Origin: Roseiarcus sp963784805
GTDB lineage: Bacteria; Pseudomonadota; Alphaproteobacteria; Rhizobiales; Beijerinckiaceae
Length of the DNA: 64,000 bases
Assembly: GCA_963784805.1 (NCBI GenBank)
Contig: CAWASR010000001.1
Location: 53,952-117,951, forward strand
Direction of reading: 5' to 3'
The position numbers were made by a program, and so were the translations under genes. This document shows, in pieces, positions 18,310-26,783 of this stretch. The notes beneath the pieces are model-generated. The model was not told the DNA's origin and did not search any database. It saw only the letters and a list, made by a program, of their open reading frames with translations. Positions within the stretch are counted from its first letter, which is position 1; each line of letters begins with the position of its first letter.

Positions 18310-20562
18310 ATGTTCGGCCGAGGCGGCAAGAAAAACCGGACGCGGATCGAGCCCCGCCTCGACCGGGGATACGAGAGCGCCCGCTTTGATCTGCGCGCCG
18401 ACCCCGCCGACCGCCCGTCGTCAAGCCGCAAGGCGAAGAAAGCCTCGACCAAATCGGCGCGGCGGGCGAAGGGCAAAGGCAGGCGGCGCCGCTCTGGGTT
18501 CGGCGTCCTCGCCTACTGGACTTTCGTGCTCGGCGTCTGGGGCTTCGTCGGGCTGGCCGGAATTGTCGCCTATTACGCCAGCCAGCTGCCGCCGATCGAC
18601 CAGCTCGCGGTGCCGAGGCGCCCGCCCAACATCGCCATCCTTTCCGACGACGGCTCGCTGATCGCCAATCGCGGCGACACCGGCGGCGCGGCGGTCAGGC
18701 TCATCGACCTGCCGCCTTATCTGCCCAAGGCCTTCGTCGCGATCGAGGACCGCCGCTTCTATTCGCATCACGGCATCGATCCGATCGGAATTTCGCGCGC
18801 GTTTCTTCGCGATCTGACCGGCGCCCGTGACATCGAGGGCGGGTCGACGCTGACCCAGCAGCTCGCCAAGAACCTGTTCCTGACCCAGAAGCGCACGCTC
18901 TCGCGCAAGATCCAGGAGGCGATCCTCGCCCTGTGGCTCGAGCACAAATATTCCAAGGATCAGATCCTCGAACTCTATCTGAACCGCGTCTATTTCGGCT
19001 CGGGCGCCTACGGGGTCGAGGCCGCGGCGCAGAAGTACTTCGGCAAGAGCGCCAGGTTCGTCACCTTGCCGGAGGCGGCGCTCCTCGCCGGGCTGATGAA
19101 GTCGCCGTCCAGGCTCGCGCCCAATCACAATCCGAGGGGCGCCAACGAGCGCGCCGCCGCGGTCATCGCCGCCATGGCCGCGCAGGGGCGCATCACCGAG
19201 GCGATGGCCAAGATGGCGCTCGCCAACCCGGCGCAAGTGCGGCGCGACACCAGCGCGGGATCGATCAATTACGCCGCCGACTACGTGATGGACGCGCTCG
19301 ACGACACGATCGGCGCCATCGACCAGGACATTGTGGTGACGACCACCATCAACCTGAAGATGCAGAACGAGGCCGAGCGGGCGCTGACCGACGAGCTCAA
19401 CGCGAAAGGCGCCCGGTACGGCGTCGGCCAAGGAGCGCTGGTCGCGATCGACCCCAGCGGCGCGGTCAAGGCGATGATCGGCGGACGGAACTACGCCGAC
19501 AGCCAGTTCAACCGCGCGGTCTCGGCCAAGCGCCAGCCTGGCTCCTCGTTCAAGCCCTTCGTCTATCTGGCGGCGCTGGAGAAGGGCCTCACCCCGGACA
19601 CCGTGCGCGAGGACGCGCCGATTTCGGTCAAGGGCTGGAAGCCGGAGAACTACAGCCGCGAATATTTCGGTCCCGTCACGCTGACCAAGGCGCTGTCGCT
19701 GTCGCTCAACACGGTCGCGGTCAGGCTCGGTCTCGAGGTCGGGCCGAAGGCCGTGGCCGCGGTCGCGCACCGGCTCGGCATCAGCTCCGACCTCGACCCC
19801 GTCCCATCGATCGCGCTCGGTTCGTCGGAAGTGACGCCGCTCGAAATGGTCACCGCCTACGCCGCCTTCGCCAACGGCGGCGTCGGCGTGCAGCCGCATG
19901 TGATCTCGAGAGTGCGCACCGCGCGCGGCAAGCTCCTGTACGCCAGGCGCAACGCCAATTTCGGGCGCGTCATCGAACCGCAATATGTGGCGATGATGAA
20001 TCACATGATGGAGGAGACGCTGCTGACCGGGACCGCCCGCAAGGCGGAATTACCGGGCTGGCAGGCGGCCGGCAAGACCGGCACCAGCCAGGAGTGGCGC
20101 GACGCCTGGTTCGTCGGCTACACCAGCTATCTGGTCGCCGCGGTCTGGCTCGGCAACGACAACTCGAGCCCGACCCGAAAAGTCTCCGGCGGCAATCTGC
20201 CGGTCGAGATCTGGAGCCGGTTCATGAAGGCCGCGCACCAGGGCGTGCCGGTCGCCGGCCTGCCGCTCGGGACCTGGCGTCCCGCAGAGGCGCCGAACCC
20301 GTTCGCTCCGCTGCTGCCGCCGCTCGATCTGACCGGCGCGCAGGCGCCGACGCCCCGCCCGGGCGGCCGGGGCGGCGTTTCGCCCGCATCGACCTCGGCG
20401 CCGGTCAGTCTCGCCCCGCCCCCTACTCGCGCCTCGCGTGGCGCCTCGAGCCCGGCCGACGGCGCGGCGCCGATTCCGCCGGCCTCAATCCCGAACGTCG
20501 GCGGCGGCCGGACCGGCAGGCGCAGCAAGGGACTCCTCAACGCGCTGTTCGGGACGCTGTAG
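18310..20562 (+). CDS. Class A penicillin-binding protein 1A-type (transglycosylase/transpeptidase)
   Basis: This 750-aa bifunctional cell-wall synthase has a basic cytoplasmic tail (residues 1-62), one membrane anchor (about 65-90), a GT51 transglycosylase domain (IEDRRFYSHHGIDPIG at about 145-160, GGSTLTQQLAKNLFL, RKIQEAILALWLE) and a transpeptidase domain. The latter has SSFK with nucleophile Ser412, SLN in LSLSLNTVA, and KTGTS. The C-terminal 70 residues are Pro/Ala-rich and probably disordered. It polymerises and crosslinks peptidoglycan in the periplasm. The gene is divergent from dnaN. A second class A enzyme is encoded at 26784. Confidence 0.93.
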   Translation: MFGRGGKKNRTRIEPRLDRGYESARFDLRADPADRPSSSRKAKKASTKSARRAKGKGRRRRSGFGVLAYWTFVLGVWGFVGLAGIVAYYASQLPPIDQLAVPRRPPNIAILSDDGSLIANRGDTGGAAVRLIDLPPYLPKAFVAIEDRRFYSHHGIDPIGISRAFLRDLTGARDIEGGSTLTQQLAKNLFLTQKRTLSRKIQEAILALWLEHKYSKDQILELYLNRVYFGSGAYGVEAAAQKYFGKSARFVTLPEAALLAGLMKSPSRLAPNHNPRGANERAAAVIAAMAAQGRITEAMAKMALANPAQVRRDTSAGSINYAADYVMDALDDTIGAIDQDIVVTTTINLKMQNEAERALTDELNAKGARYGVGQGALVAIDPSGAVKAMIGGRNYADSQFNRAVSAKRQPGSSFKPFVYLAALEKGLTPDTVREDAPISVKGWKPENYSREYFGPVTLTKALSLSLNTVAVRLGLEVGPKAVAAVAHRLGISSDLDPVPSIALGSSEVTPLEMVTAYAAFANGGVGVQPHVISRVRTARGKLLYARRNANFGRVIEPQYVAMMNHMMEETLLTGTARKAELPGWQAAGKTGTSQEWRDAWFVGYTSYLVAAVWLGNDNSSPTRKVSGGNLPVEIWSRFMKAAHQGVPVAGLPLGTWRPAEAPNPFAPLLPPLDLTGAQAPTPRPGGRGGVSPASTSAPVSLAPPPTRASRGASSPADGAAPIPPASIPNVGGGRTGRRSKGLLNALFGTL

Positions 20563-20715
20563 GCCTGACGCCTCGCCACGTCCTTCGAGGGCCTTCTCGA
20601 CCCGCAACAGTCGAGGCACGCAGAAGTCGAAGCGCACACGTTTCCGTCGAGCGTCGACATGCCTTAAGCTCGCGCGCAAAGCCCCGCCAGTACGCCCGCC
20701 TCAGGAGACGCCCCC

Positions 20716-21711
20716 ATGCCCACGAATACGCAAGTCCTGCTCGACCACCGTCCGGCCGACAAGGTCTCGCCGGCCAATTTTCGCATTGTCGAAACCCCGG
20801 TTCCCGCGCTCGCAGACGGCCAGGTTCTGGTCAGGCATCAATTTCTCTCGCTCGACCCCTACATGCGCGGGCGGCTCAGCGATGCGAAGTCCTACGCCAA
20901 GCCGCAGGAGGTCGGCGCGGTGATGGGCGGGGGCGCGGTCGGCATTGTCGAGGCGTCAAAGAATCCACGGTTCAAGTCGGGCGACGCGGTCGTCGGCCCG
21001 GGCGGCTGGCAGCGTTACTCGGTCAGCGACGGCAGCGGCTTCAACGCGATCGACGCCAAGGCGATCCCGATCCAGGCCTATCTCGGGCCAGTCGGGATGC
21101 CGGGCGTCACCGCCTGGTACGGCCTCAACAAGATCATCGCGCCCAAGGCCGGCGAGACGGTGCTGGTCTCGGCCGCGACCGGCGCGGTCGGCTCGGTCGT
21201 CGGTCAGCTCGCCCGTCACGCCGGGGCGCGGGCGGTCGGCGTCGCCGGGGGCCCGGAAAAATGCGACTACGCGGTCAAGGAGCTTGGATACGAGGCCTGC
21301 GTCGACCACAAGTCGCCGCGCTTCGCCGAGGAGATCAAAGGCGCGCTGCCCAATGGCGTCGACGGGCTGTTCGAGAATGTCGGCGGCGAGCCGTTCCAGC
21401 AGGCCTTGCGGCGGCTCAACGATTTCGCCCGCGTCGCGATCTGCGGCCTCATCGCCTCCTATGAAGGCGCGCCGACGGCGCTGCCGGATATGCGCATCTT
21501 CCTCATCAGGCGCATCAAGGTTGAGGGCTTCATCGTCTCCGATCACCTCAACCTGTGGCCGCAGGCGATCGCCGAGCTCGCCGGCCTTGTCGCCGCCAAG
21601 CGCTTGACCTGGCGCGAGACGATCCGCGACGGTCTCGAGAACGCGCCGCAGGGGCTCGTCGACCTGCTGCGCGGAGGGAACTTCGGCAAGATGCTGATCC
21701 GGGTGAATTGA
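20716..21711 (+). CDS. NADP-dependent oxidoreductase, zinc-free MDR (CurA/PTGR-like)
   Basis: This 331-aa protein belongs to the medium-chain reductase superfamily in the leukotriene B4 12-hydroxydehydrogenase/CurA branch. Motifs are FLSLDPYMRGRLSDAKSYA at the N-terminus, GMPGVTAWYGLNKI, and the nucleotide-binding ETVLVSAATGAVGSVVGQLA followed by GVAGGPEKCDY. No zinc-ligand cysteines of true alcohol dehydrogenases are present. The family reduces alpha,beta-unsaturated carbonyls with NADPH. It stands alone with AGGAG before the ATG; the physiological substrate is unknown. Confidence 0.87.
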   Translation: MPTNTQVLLDHRPADKVSPANFRIVETPVPALADGQVLVRHQFLSLDPYMRGRLSDAKSYAKPQEVGAVMGGGAVGIVEASKNPRFKSGDAVVGPGGWQRYSVSDGSGFNAIDAKAIPIQAYLGPVGMPGVTAWYGLNKIIAPKAGETVLVSAATGAVGSVVGQLARHAGARAVGVAGGPEKCDYAVKELGYEACVDHKSPRFAEEIKGALPNGVDGLFENVGGEPFQQALRRLNDFARVAICGLIASYEGAPTALPDMRIFLIRRIKVEGFIVSDHLNLWPQAIAELAGLVAAKRLTWRETIRDGLENAPQGLVDLLRGGNFGKMLIRVN

Positions 21712-21919
21712 GCGAGAATCAATGCGGCTGGAATGGGCGGCTTGGGGTCGGCCCCGCGACCGGTCAGACATTCCGGCGCCGCCGACGGTCGGACTTTTGG
21801 CGTCCTTGCGCGGACGCGCCTGCTTGCCCCGCCTCGCCGCCTCCCCTATAAGCCTGCGCTTCGCGCCGATTCCGACACCCCTGGAGGCAGGGCGCGAGCA
21901 ACTCTAAAGGGACATCATC

Positions 21920-22618
21920 ATGGCAGCGATCAAGCAACTCGCGGCCGTGGCGCGCAGCGGGACAGGCAAGGGGGCCGCCCGCTCCGTTCGTCGCGAAGGC
22001 CGCGTTCCCGCCGTCATCTATGGCGGCGGTTTGAAGCCCGTACCGATCTCGGTCGACTTCAAGGAGGTCAACAAACACATTTTCGCCGGGCATTTTCTGA
22101 CGACCATTTTCGATCTCGAGATTGAGGGGCGCAAGGAGCGCGTGCTGCCGCGAGACTTCCAGCTCGACGTCGTCACCGACTGGCCTGTGCATGTCGACTT
22201 TCTTCGTCTGGCGACCGGATCACGGGTGCGCATCGGCGTGCCGGTGCACGTCGTCAACCGCGAAGCCTCGCCCGGCCTGAAGAAGGGTGGCGCGCTCAAT
22301 CTGGTCCTGCACTCGGTCGAGGTCATGGCCCCGACCGACGCCATCCCGGAGGCGATCACGATCGATCTCACCGGTCTCGATTTCCATGACTCAGTGCATG
22401 TTTCGGCGATCGAGCTGCCGGAAGGCTGCAAACCGGTCCATTCCGGCGCCGATCTGACCGTCGTGACCATTGTCCCGCCGACGGTCATGGTCGAGGAGAC
22501 GCCCGCCACAGCGCCCGCCGCGACCGCCGCGGCGGCGACGCCCGCGGCGGCGGCCGAACCGGCCAAGGCCGCGGCAGCCCCGGCAGCCGCGGCCGCCAAG
22601 CCCTCGGCCAAGAAGTAA
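21920..22618 (+). CDS. rplY: 50S ribosomal protein L25 (long TL5/CTC form)
   Basis: This 232-aa protein binds 5S rRNA in the large subunit. The N-terminal L25 domain shows RSGTGKGAARSVRREGRVPA and VIYGGG, and the second TL5-type beta domain shows FLRLATGSRVRIGVPVHVVN and LNLVLHSVEVMAPTDAIPE. The tail after residue 190 is Ala/Pro/Lys low-complexity, common in alphaproteobacterial L25. The pth gene follows 108 bp downstream on the same strand, a conserved pairing in this class. Confidence 0.95.
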   Translation: MAAIKQLAAVARSGTGKGAARSVRREGRVPAVIYGGGLKPVPISVDFKEVNKHIFAGHFLTTIFDLEIEGRKERVLPRDFQLDVVTDWPVHVDFLRLATGSRVRIGVPVHVVNREASPGLKKGGALNLVLHSVEVMAPTDAIPEAITIDLTGLDFHDSVHVSAIELPEGCKPVHSGADLTVVTIVPPTVMVEETPATAPAATAAAATPAAAAEPAKAAAAPAAAAAKPSAKK

Positions 22619-22726
22619 GGCTGACCGCCGCCCGCGAGACGGCGATCCGGGGGTCGCGCAGGGTGGCGCGGCCCTTCCCCGTCCCGGCGGAGCCCGAGGC
22701 GCCCCAAGCTGATCGAATGGCAGTGC

Positions 22727-23323
22727 ATGCTCGTCATCGCGGGACTCGGCAATCCGGGCGCGCGCCATGCGCGCAACCGCCACAACATCGGTTTCATGGC
22801 GCTCGCAGCCATCGCCGCCGCCCATCGGCTTGGACCCTTTCGCGCCCGCTATCATGGGCTGGCCGCCGAGGGCCTGATCGGCGCGCAGCGGGTGACGCTG
22901 CTTGCGCCGCAGACCTACATGAACAACTCCGGTCGCAGCGTCGGCGAGGCGCTGCGCTTTCACAAGCTCGACGCGAGCGCGCTCGTCGTTTTCCACGACG
23001 AGCTCGACCTCGCGCCGGCCAAGGTCAGGGTCAAGACCGGCGGCGGCAACGCTGGCCATAACGGACTGCGCTCGATCAGCGCTCATGTCGGCAACGACTA
23101 TCGGCGCGTGCGCCTTGGCATTGGCCACCCCGGCGACAAGGCGCTCGTCCACAATTTCGTGCTGAGCGACTTCGCCAAGGCGGATGCGGGCTGGGTCGAG
23201 GCCGTCTGCGCGGCGGTCGCGGACGCGGCGCCCCTTTTGGTGGGGGGGCAGGACGCAAGCTTCCAGAACAGGGTCCATCTGGCGATCGAAGCAGCCGGCT
23301 TCGGCGAGAAGTCCGACGACTGA
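22727..23323 (+). CDS. pth: Peptidyl-tRNA hydrolase
   Basis: This 198-aa enzyme releases tRNA from prematurely dropped peptidyl-tRNA. The N-terminal signature GLGNPGARHARNRHNIGFMA carries the catalytic His (HN at residues 22-23). Conserved TYMNNSGRSVGEALRFHKLD and FHDELDLAPAKVRVKTGGGN AGHNG-type motifs follow, with the Asp of the active site in HDELDL. The ATG at 22727 starts two residues before the first beta strand (VIAGLGNPG), as in relatives. It is probably co-transcribed with rplY. Confidence 0.95.
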   Translation: MLVIAGLGNPGARHARNRHNIGFMALAAIAAAHRLGPFRARYHGLAAEGLIGAQRVTLLAPQTYMNNSGRSVGEALRFHKLDASALVVFHDELDLAPAKVRVKTGGGNAGHNGLRSISAHVGNDYRRVRLGIGHPGDKALVHNFVLSDFAKADAGWVEAVCAAVADAAPLLVGGQDASFQNRVHLAIEAAGFGEKSDD

Positions 23324-23374
23324 AGTCGGCCACGGCGTCGAGGGCCACGCCTCGATGAGGCGGCGGATGGTCGT

Positions 23375-24946
23375 TCAGGCCGCGCGCGCCGGATCCGGTC
23401 GCCGGCCGCGGAACCGCAGCTTCCGTTTGCGCGCCGTTTCAGGGGGCGCGTCAGGGTCGAGCGCAGCAAGCGCATCCATCACCCGCTCGGGCGGGAAAAT
23501 GACGACCGCTTCCGTTCCCTGGCGGATCTCCGAGGTCAGCCGGAATTGGCCGCCGTGCATTTCGACCAGACCCTTGACGATCGGCAGGCCGAGGCCAGTG
23601 CCCTCCTCGGCGTTCTTGTGCGCGAGCGAGCCGCGCCCGAATGACGAGAGCACGATCGGAATTTCATCGGGTGGAATGCCGGGGCCGGTGTCGCGGATCG
23701 AGACATATTGCCCGCCGCTGCCGGTCCACCCGACCTTGACGACGATCGAGCCTCCCTGTGGTGTGAACTTTATCGCGTTGGTGAGCAGGTTTAGCGTGAC
23801 CTGACGCACCGCGCGTTCATCCGCCCAGATGCGTGGCAATCCGCTGTCGAGCGCTTCGGTGATGACGATGTTTCAACTCTTGGCGCGCATCGACAGCAGG
23901 CGCCGGCATTCCTCGACGACTTCCGGCAACGAAACTGGCTCTTCCTTCAACTCGTAGCGTCCGGCCTCCACCCGCGAAAGGTCGAGGATTTCATTGATCA
24001 GCATCAGAAGATGCTGGCCGCTGGCATGAATGTCGTTCGAATATTCCTTGTAGGCCGGCACCCCGTGCGGCCCGAACAATTCGCCCTTCATCACTTCCGA
24101 AAATCCGAGAATCGCGTTCAGGGGGGTCCGCAGTTCGTGGCTCATCGTCGCCAAAAACCGCGATTTGGCCAGATTGGCGCTTTCGGCCCGGCGGCGCGCT
24201 TCGTCCGAATTGAGCTTGGCCTGTTCGAGCTCGGCGATGAGAGAGTCTTTTTCGGCCTGAAACGAAATGTTGCGCGCCGCCGCTTCCTGCAGGCGATGGA
24301 CGACGACCAGAAAGTAGCCAATGACGCCGACCGCCAGCGCCGCCGCCGGCAACGCGGCCCCATGCAGCCGTGGAGCATAGAGGATGATCGCGCCAATGAT
24401 CATCGGCAGCATCCCCGCCACGAACGCCGCCGGTATCGCTGCGGCCAGAAGCGACATCACGGTCGAGACGAGAAGCATGACGACGACGGCGAAGGCTTGC
24501 GCGTCGGGCTCGCTTGACTGGAGAAGCGCCACCACGAGATAGGCCCAGGCCGCGCCGCAAAAGCCGGTCGCGAGCACGAATTTGCGCCGCCATGCGCCTG
24601 CGTCCTTCTCAGCGTCGACGCTGTCGAGGAAGGCGATCGGAAGCCCATAGACAATTAGGATCGCGCAGACGATGAAGGCCGACCATGTCACCAGCGGACC
24701 AGCGCCGAGCCACGTCAGCGCGGTCCCGCAAACTCCAAGCGCAATGACGCCCATCATCGGCGCGGCGCTGCGGTTGATTTCGGCGAACAGACGCACCATC
24801 GCGGCGGAATGCGTGGGGATCGAATTGGCCTCGGCGAGCGATTGGCGTGTCTGCCGGAGCCGGAGCGTCATCTTGCGGCGACGCGCCGCCGCCTCGGGAT
24901 CGCTTTTGCCCCCGGCTCCCGTCACATGCGCCTTGACTTCACTCAT
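23375..24946 (-). pseudogene. Membrane histidine kinase interrupted by an in-frame TGA
   Basis: The N-terminal part (residues about 50-240) has several hydrophobic helices. A coiled linker leads into the HisKA domain with H-box MSHELRTPLNAILGFSEVMK. Translation then meets TGA (complement of 23873-23875) after SMRAKS. The same frame continues without shift: NIVITEALDSGLPRIWADER, N-box NLLTNAIKFTPQGG, G1 DTGPGIP, G2 GTGLGLPIVKGL, to 23375. The dimerisation/phosphoacceptor half and the ATP-binding half are thus split by one nonsense codon, and the short product cannot bind ATP. The layout resembles PdhS/PleC-type kinases of Alphaproteobacteria. No response regulator is adjacent. A second-site start within the 3' half, a sequencing error or true decay are all possible. 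ATG 24946 is the preferred start. Confidence 0.85.
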
Positions 24947-25100
24947 GACCGCCCGACAAGCAACGCCCGACACATCCCTTTATTTTGGGGTCCAATGATT
25001 AACGGGCGACTGACGCAAGTCGCCCAATTGAGAATTTGTTGAGGATAAAATACGACTAACGCACGCGCGGCCGCCGCGACGCTGTGACGGGGAGGTCCGG

Positions 25101-25712
25101 GTGAAGCTCTACAATTCGAATTTTGCCCCGAACCCCCGTCGGGTGCGCATATTCCTCGCCGAGAAAGGCGTCTCGATTCCGAGGGTCGAAGTCGACCTCG
25201 GCAAGCTCGAGCACAAGGCCGCGGAATTCTCCGCCCTCAACCCCTTTCAGACGATCCCCGCGCTCGAACTCGACGACGGAACGGTGATCGGCGAGTCGAT
25301 CGCGATCTGCCGCTATATCGAAGAGCTTCAGCCCGAACCGAATTTGTTCGGCGTCACCGCGCTGGAGCGGGCGACGATCGAAATGTGGCAGCGCCGGGCG
25401 GAGTGGCGCCTTTTCTTGCCGATCGCCCAGGTTTTCCGTCATACGCACCCGCACATGGGGCTGATGGAGGACCCGCAGGTCGCCGACTGGGCGGCGGCCA
25501 ACCGCCCCCGGGCGCTTCAATCCATGGCGATATTCGACCGAGTTCTCAGCGATCGACCCTTCGTGGCGGGGAACCGGTTCACGGTCGCGGACATCACCGG
25601 CCTGGTCGCTCTCGATTTCACCAAGCCGGCGCGGATCGCCATTCCGCCCGAGTTCCGCAATCTCACCCGCTGGCGCGAGACGCTGGCGGCGCGACCAAGC
25701 GCCGCCGCGTGA
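25101..25712 (+). CDS. Glutathione S-transferase family protein
   Basis: This 203-aa two-domain GST has an N-terminal thioredoxin-like domain with KLYNSNFAPNPRRVRIFLAE and NPFQTIPALELDDGTVIGES IAICRYIE-type motifs (cis-Pro in TIPAL, glutathione gamma-glutamyl site in GESIA). The C-terminal all-helical domain contains FVAGNRFTVADITGLVALDF, the N-capping box region. GTG 25101 is preceded by GGGGAGG. It conjugates or transfers glutathione in the cytoplasm; the substrate class is not evident. Confidence 0.9.
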   Translation: MKLYNSNFAPNPRRVRIFLAEKGVSIPRVEVDLGKLEHKAAEFSALNPFQTIPALELDDGTVIGESIAICRYIEELQPEPNLFGVTALERATIEMWQRRAEWRLFLPIAQVFRHTHPHMGLMEDPQVADWAAANRPRALQSMAIFDRVLSDRPFVAGNRFTVADITGLVALDFTKPARIAIPPEFRNLTRWRETLAARPSAAA

Positions 25713-25806
25713 AGCCGGCGAAGACACCCCTCTCGGACTTTTCGTTGCAGTGTGGCGCCCGGATTAATGTCTTGTCCGTCGCGCTTTCAACGGCCCTGCC
25801 GGCGGG

Positions 25807-26073
25807 TCAGTTACAGACCCGAACCCCGCCGCGCCACCAGCAGCGGCGGGCGTACGGATGGTGGTAATAGCCGTAATGATATCCGGGACGGACGACTGGA
25901 CCGCCCATCGGATGACAATGGCCATAGGGGCCCCGGGTCCATCCGGGGCCGCACCCCCACGCGACGAGCGTAGCGCTCGCCGCACCCGGCGCCGGGCCAA
26001 AAGGCATCGCGTTCGCGGGGACGGCGCTCATGCCCAAAAGCGCGATCGCCGACGCCAAAAGCACACTTCGCAT
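25807..26073 (-). CDS. Small secreted GCG_CRPN-type protein
   Basis: This 88-aa protein has a signal peptide (MRSVLLASAIALLGMSAVPA, cleavage after ANA). A short Gly/His/Tyr/Cys-rich mature part follows, with WGCGPGWTRGPYGHCHPMGG and a tail of HYGYYHHPYARRCWW. The GCGPGxxRGxxGxC pattern is known from small rhizobial exported proteins annotated as GCG_CRPN prefix-to-repeats domain. The many His and Cys residues suggest metal binding or disulfides, which is inference. GGAGG precedes ATG 26073. Confidence 0.75.
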   Translation of the reverse strand: MRSVLLASAIALLGMSAVPANAMPFGPAPGAASATLVAWGCGPGWTRGPYGHCHPMGGPVVRPGYHYGYYHHPYARRCWWRGGVRVCN

Positions 26074-26179
26074 AGTCTCGACCTCCGAATCGCAGCAGTA
26101 AACAAACAGAGGCTAACTCGAATTTGGCGCTCGCGACAGCTCCGCGATGGAGTCCCGACCGCGCGTTGGTTCTATATGG

Positions 26180-26662
26180 TTAGCGTCTGCGGCGCGGCGG
26201 GCGGTTCGGCCATTTGACAATTCGGTCGGGCCAAAGCTCGGGCGCGAGGTCGTCCTCGCTGGCGCTGACCCGGCCGCGCACCGAAACGCCGGCCTCGTGC
26301 ACGCTTTCGGGTGATCCCGAGACCAGCGGATGCCAATCCGGCAGATCGCGCCCTTCAGCGACAAGGCGGTAAGCACAGGTGACAGGGAGCCAACCTAGCG
26401 TGCGCACGGCCGTCGGCGTCAGTTTCACGCAGTCGGAGACGCGCCGCTGGCGTCGGCCATAATCGCGACAGCGGCACCCCTTCGCGTCGAGCAACGTGCA
26501 GCCGATGTCGGTGAAATGGATGTCGCTGGTGTCTTCATCCTCCAGCTTGATCAGGCAGCAGCGGGCACAACCGTCGCACAGGCTTTCCCATTCGCTTGCG
26601 CTCATCTCATCGAGCGACTTCCGGCGCCAGAACGGCTCGGCCTCGGCGTTCTTGATCGTCAT
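26180..26662 (-). CDS. YcgN family cysteine-cluster protein (UPF0260)
   Basis: This 160-aa soluble protein has the family's Cys pattern: LCDGCARCCLIKLEDEDT (CxxCxxxCC), then GCTLLDAKGCRCRDYGRRQR and SDCVKLTP. The C-terminal half (LGWLPVTCAYRLVAEGRDLP followed by DWHPLVSG) is also typical. The cysteines probably bind a metal or Fe-S cluster; the biochemical role is not established in the family. It sits alone between a small secreted protein and the second penicillin-binding protein. Confidence 0.87.
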   Translation of the reverse strand: MTIKNAEAEPFWRRKSLDEMSASEWESLCDGCARCCLIKLEDEDTSDIHFTDIGCTLLDAKGCRCRDYGRRQRRVSDCVKLTPTAVRTLGWLPVTCAYRLVAEGRDLPDWHPLVSGSPESVHEAGVSVRGRVSASEDDLAPELWPDRIVKWPNRPPRRRR

Positions 26663-26783
26663 TTCGTCGCCTTGGGCCTCTGACCCGCCGGCCGGCCTCC
26701 AAACCGCTTCCCAGCCGCTTCGGCCGGGCTTAACTTTATGTTAGGTCAGATCCACATGTTGTGCCACCCACAGTGGCCGCTGG

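Noticed and set aside
16946..18424. dnaN as a marker of the replication origin
   Set aside because: No dnaA, DnaA-box cluster or AT-rich unwinding region is visible near it; the flanks are cell-wall and amino-sugar genes.
18421..20004. A 527-codon minus-strand frame
   Set aside because: It lies entirely opposite the class A penicillin-binding protein, whose motifs are unmistakable.
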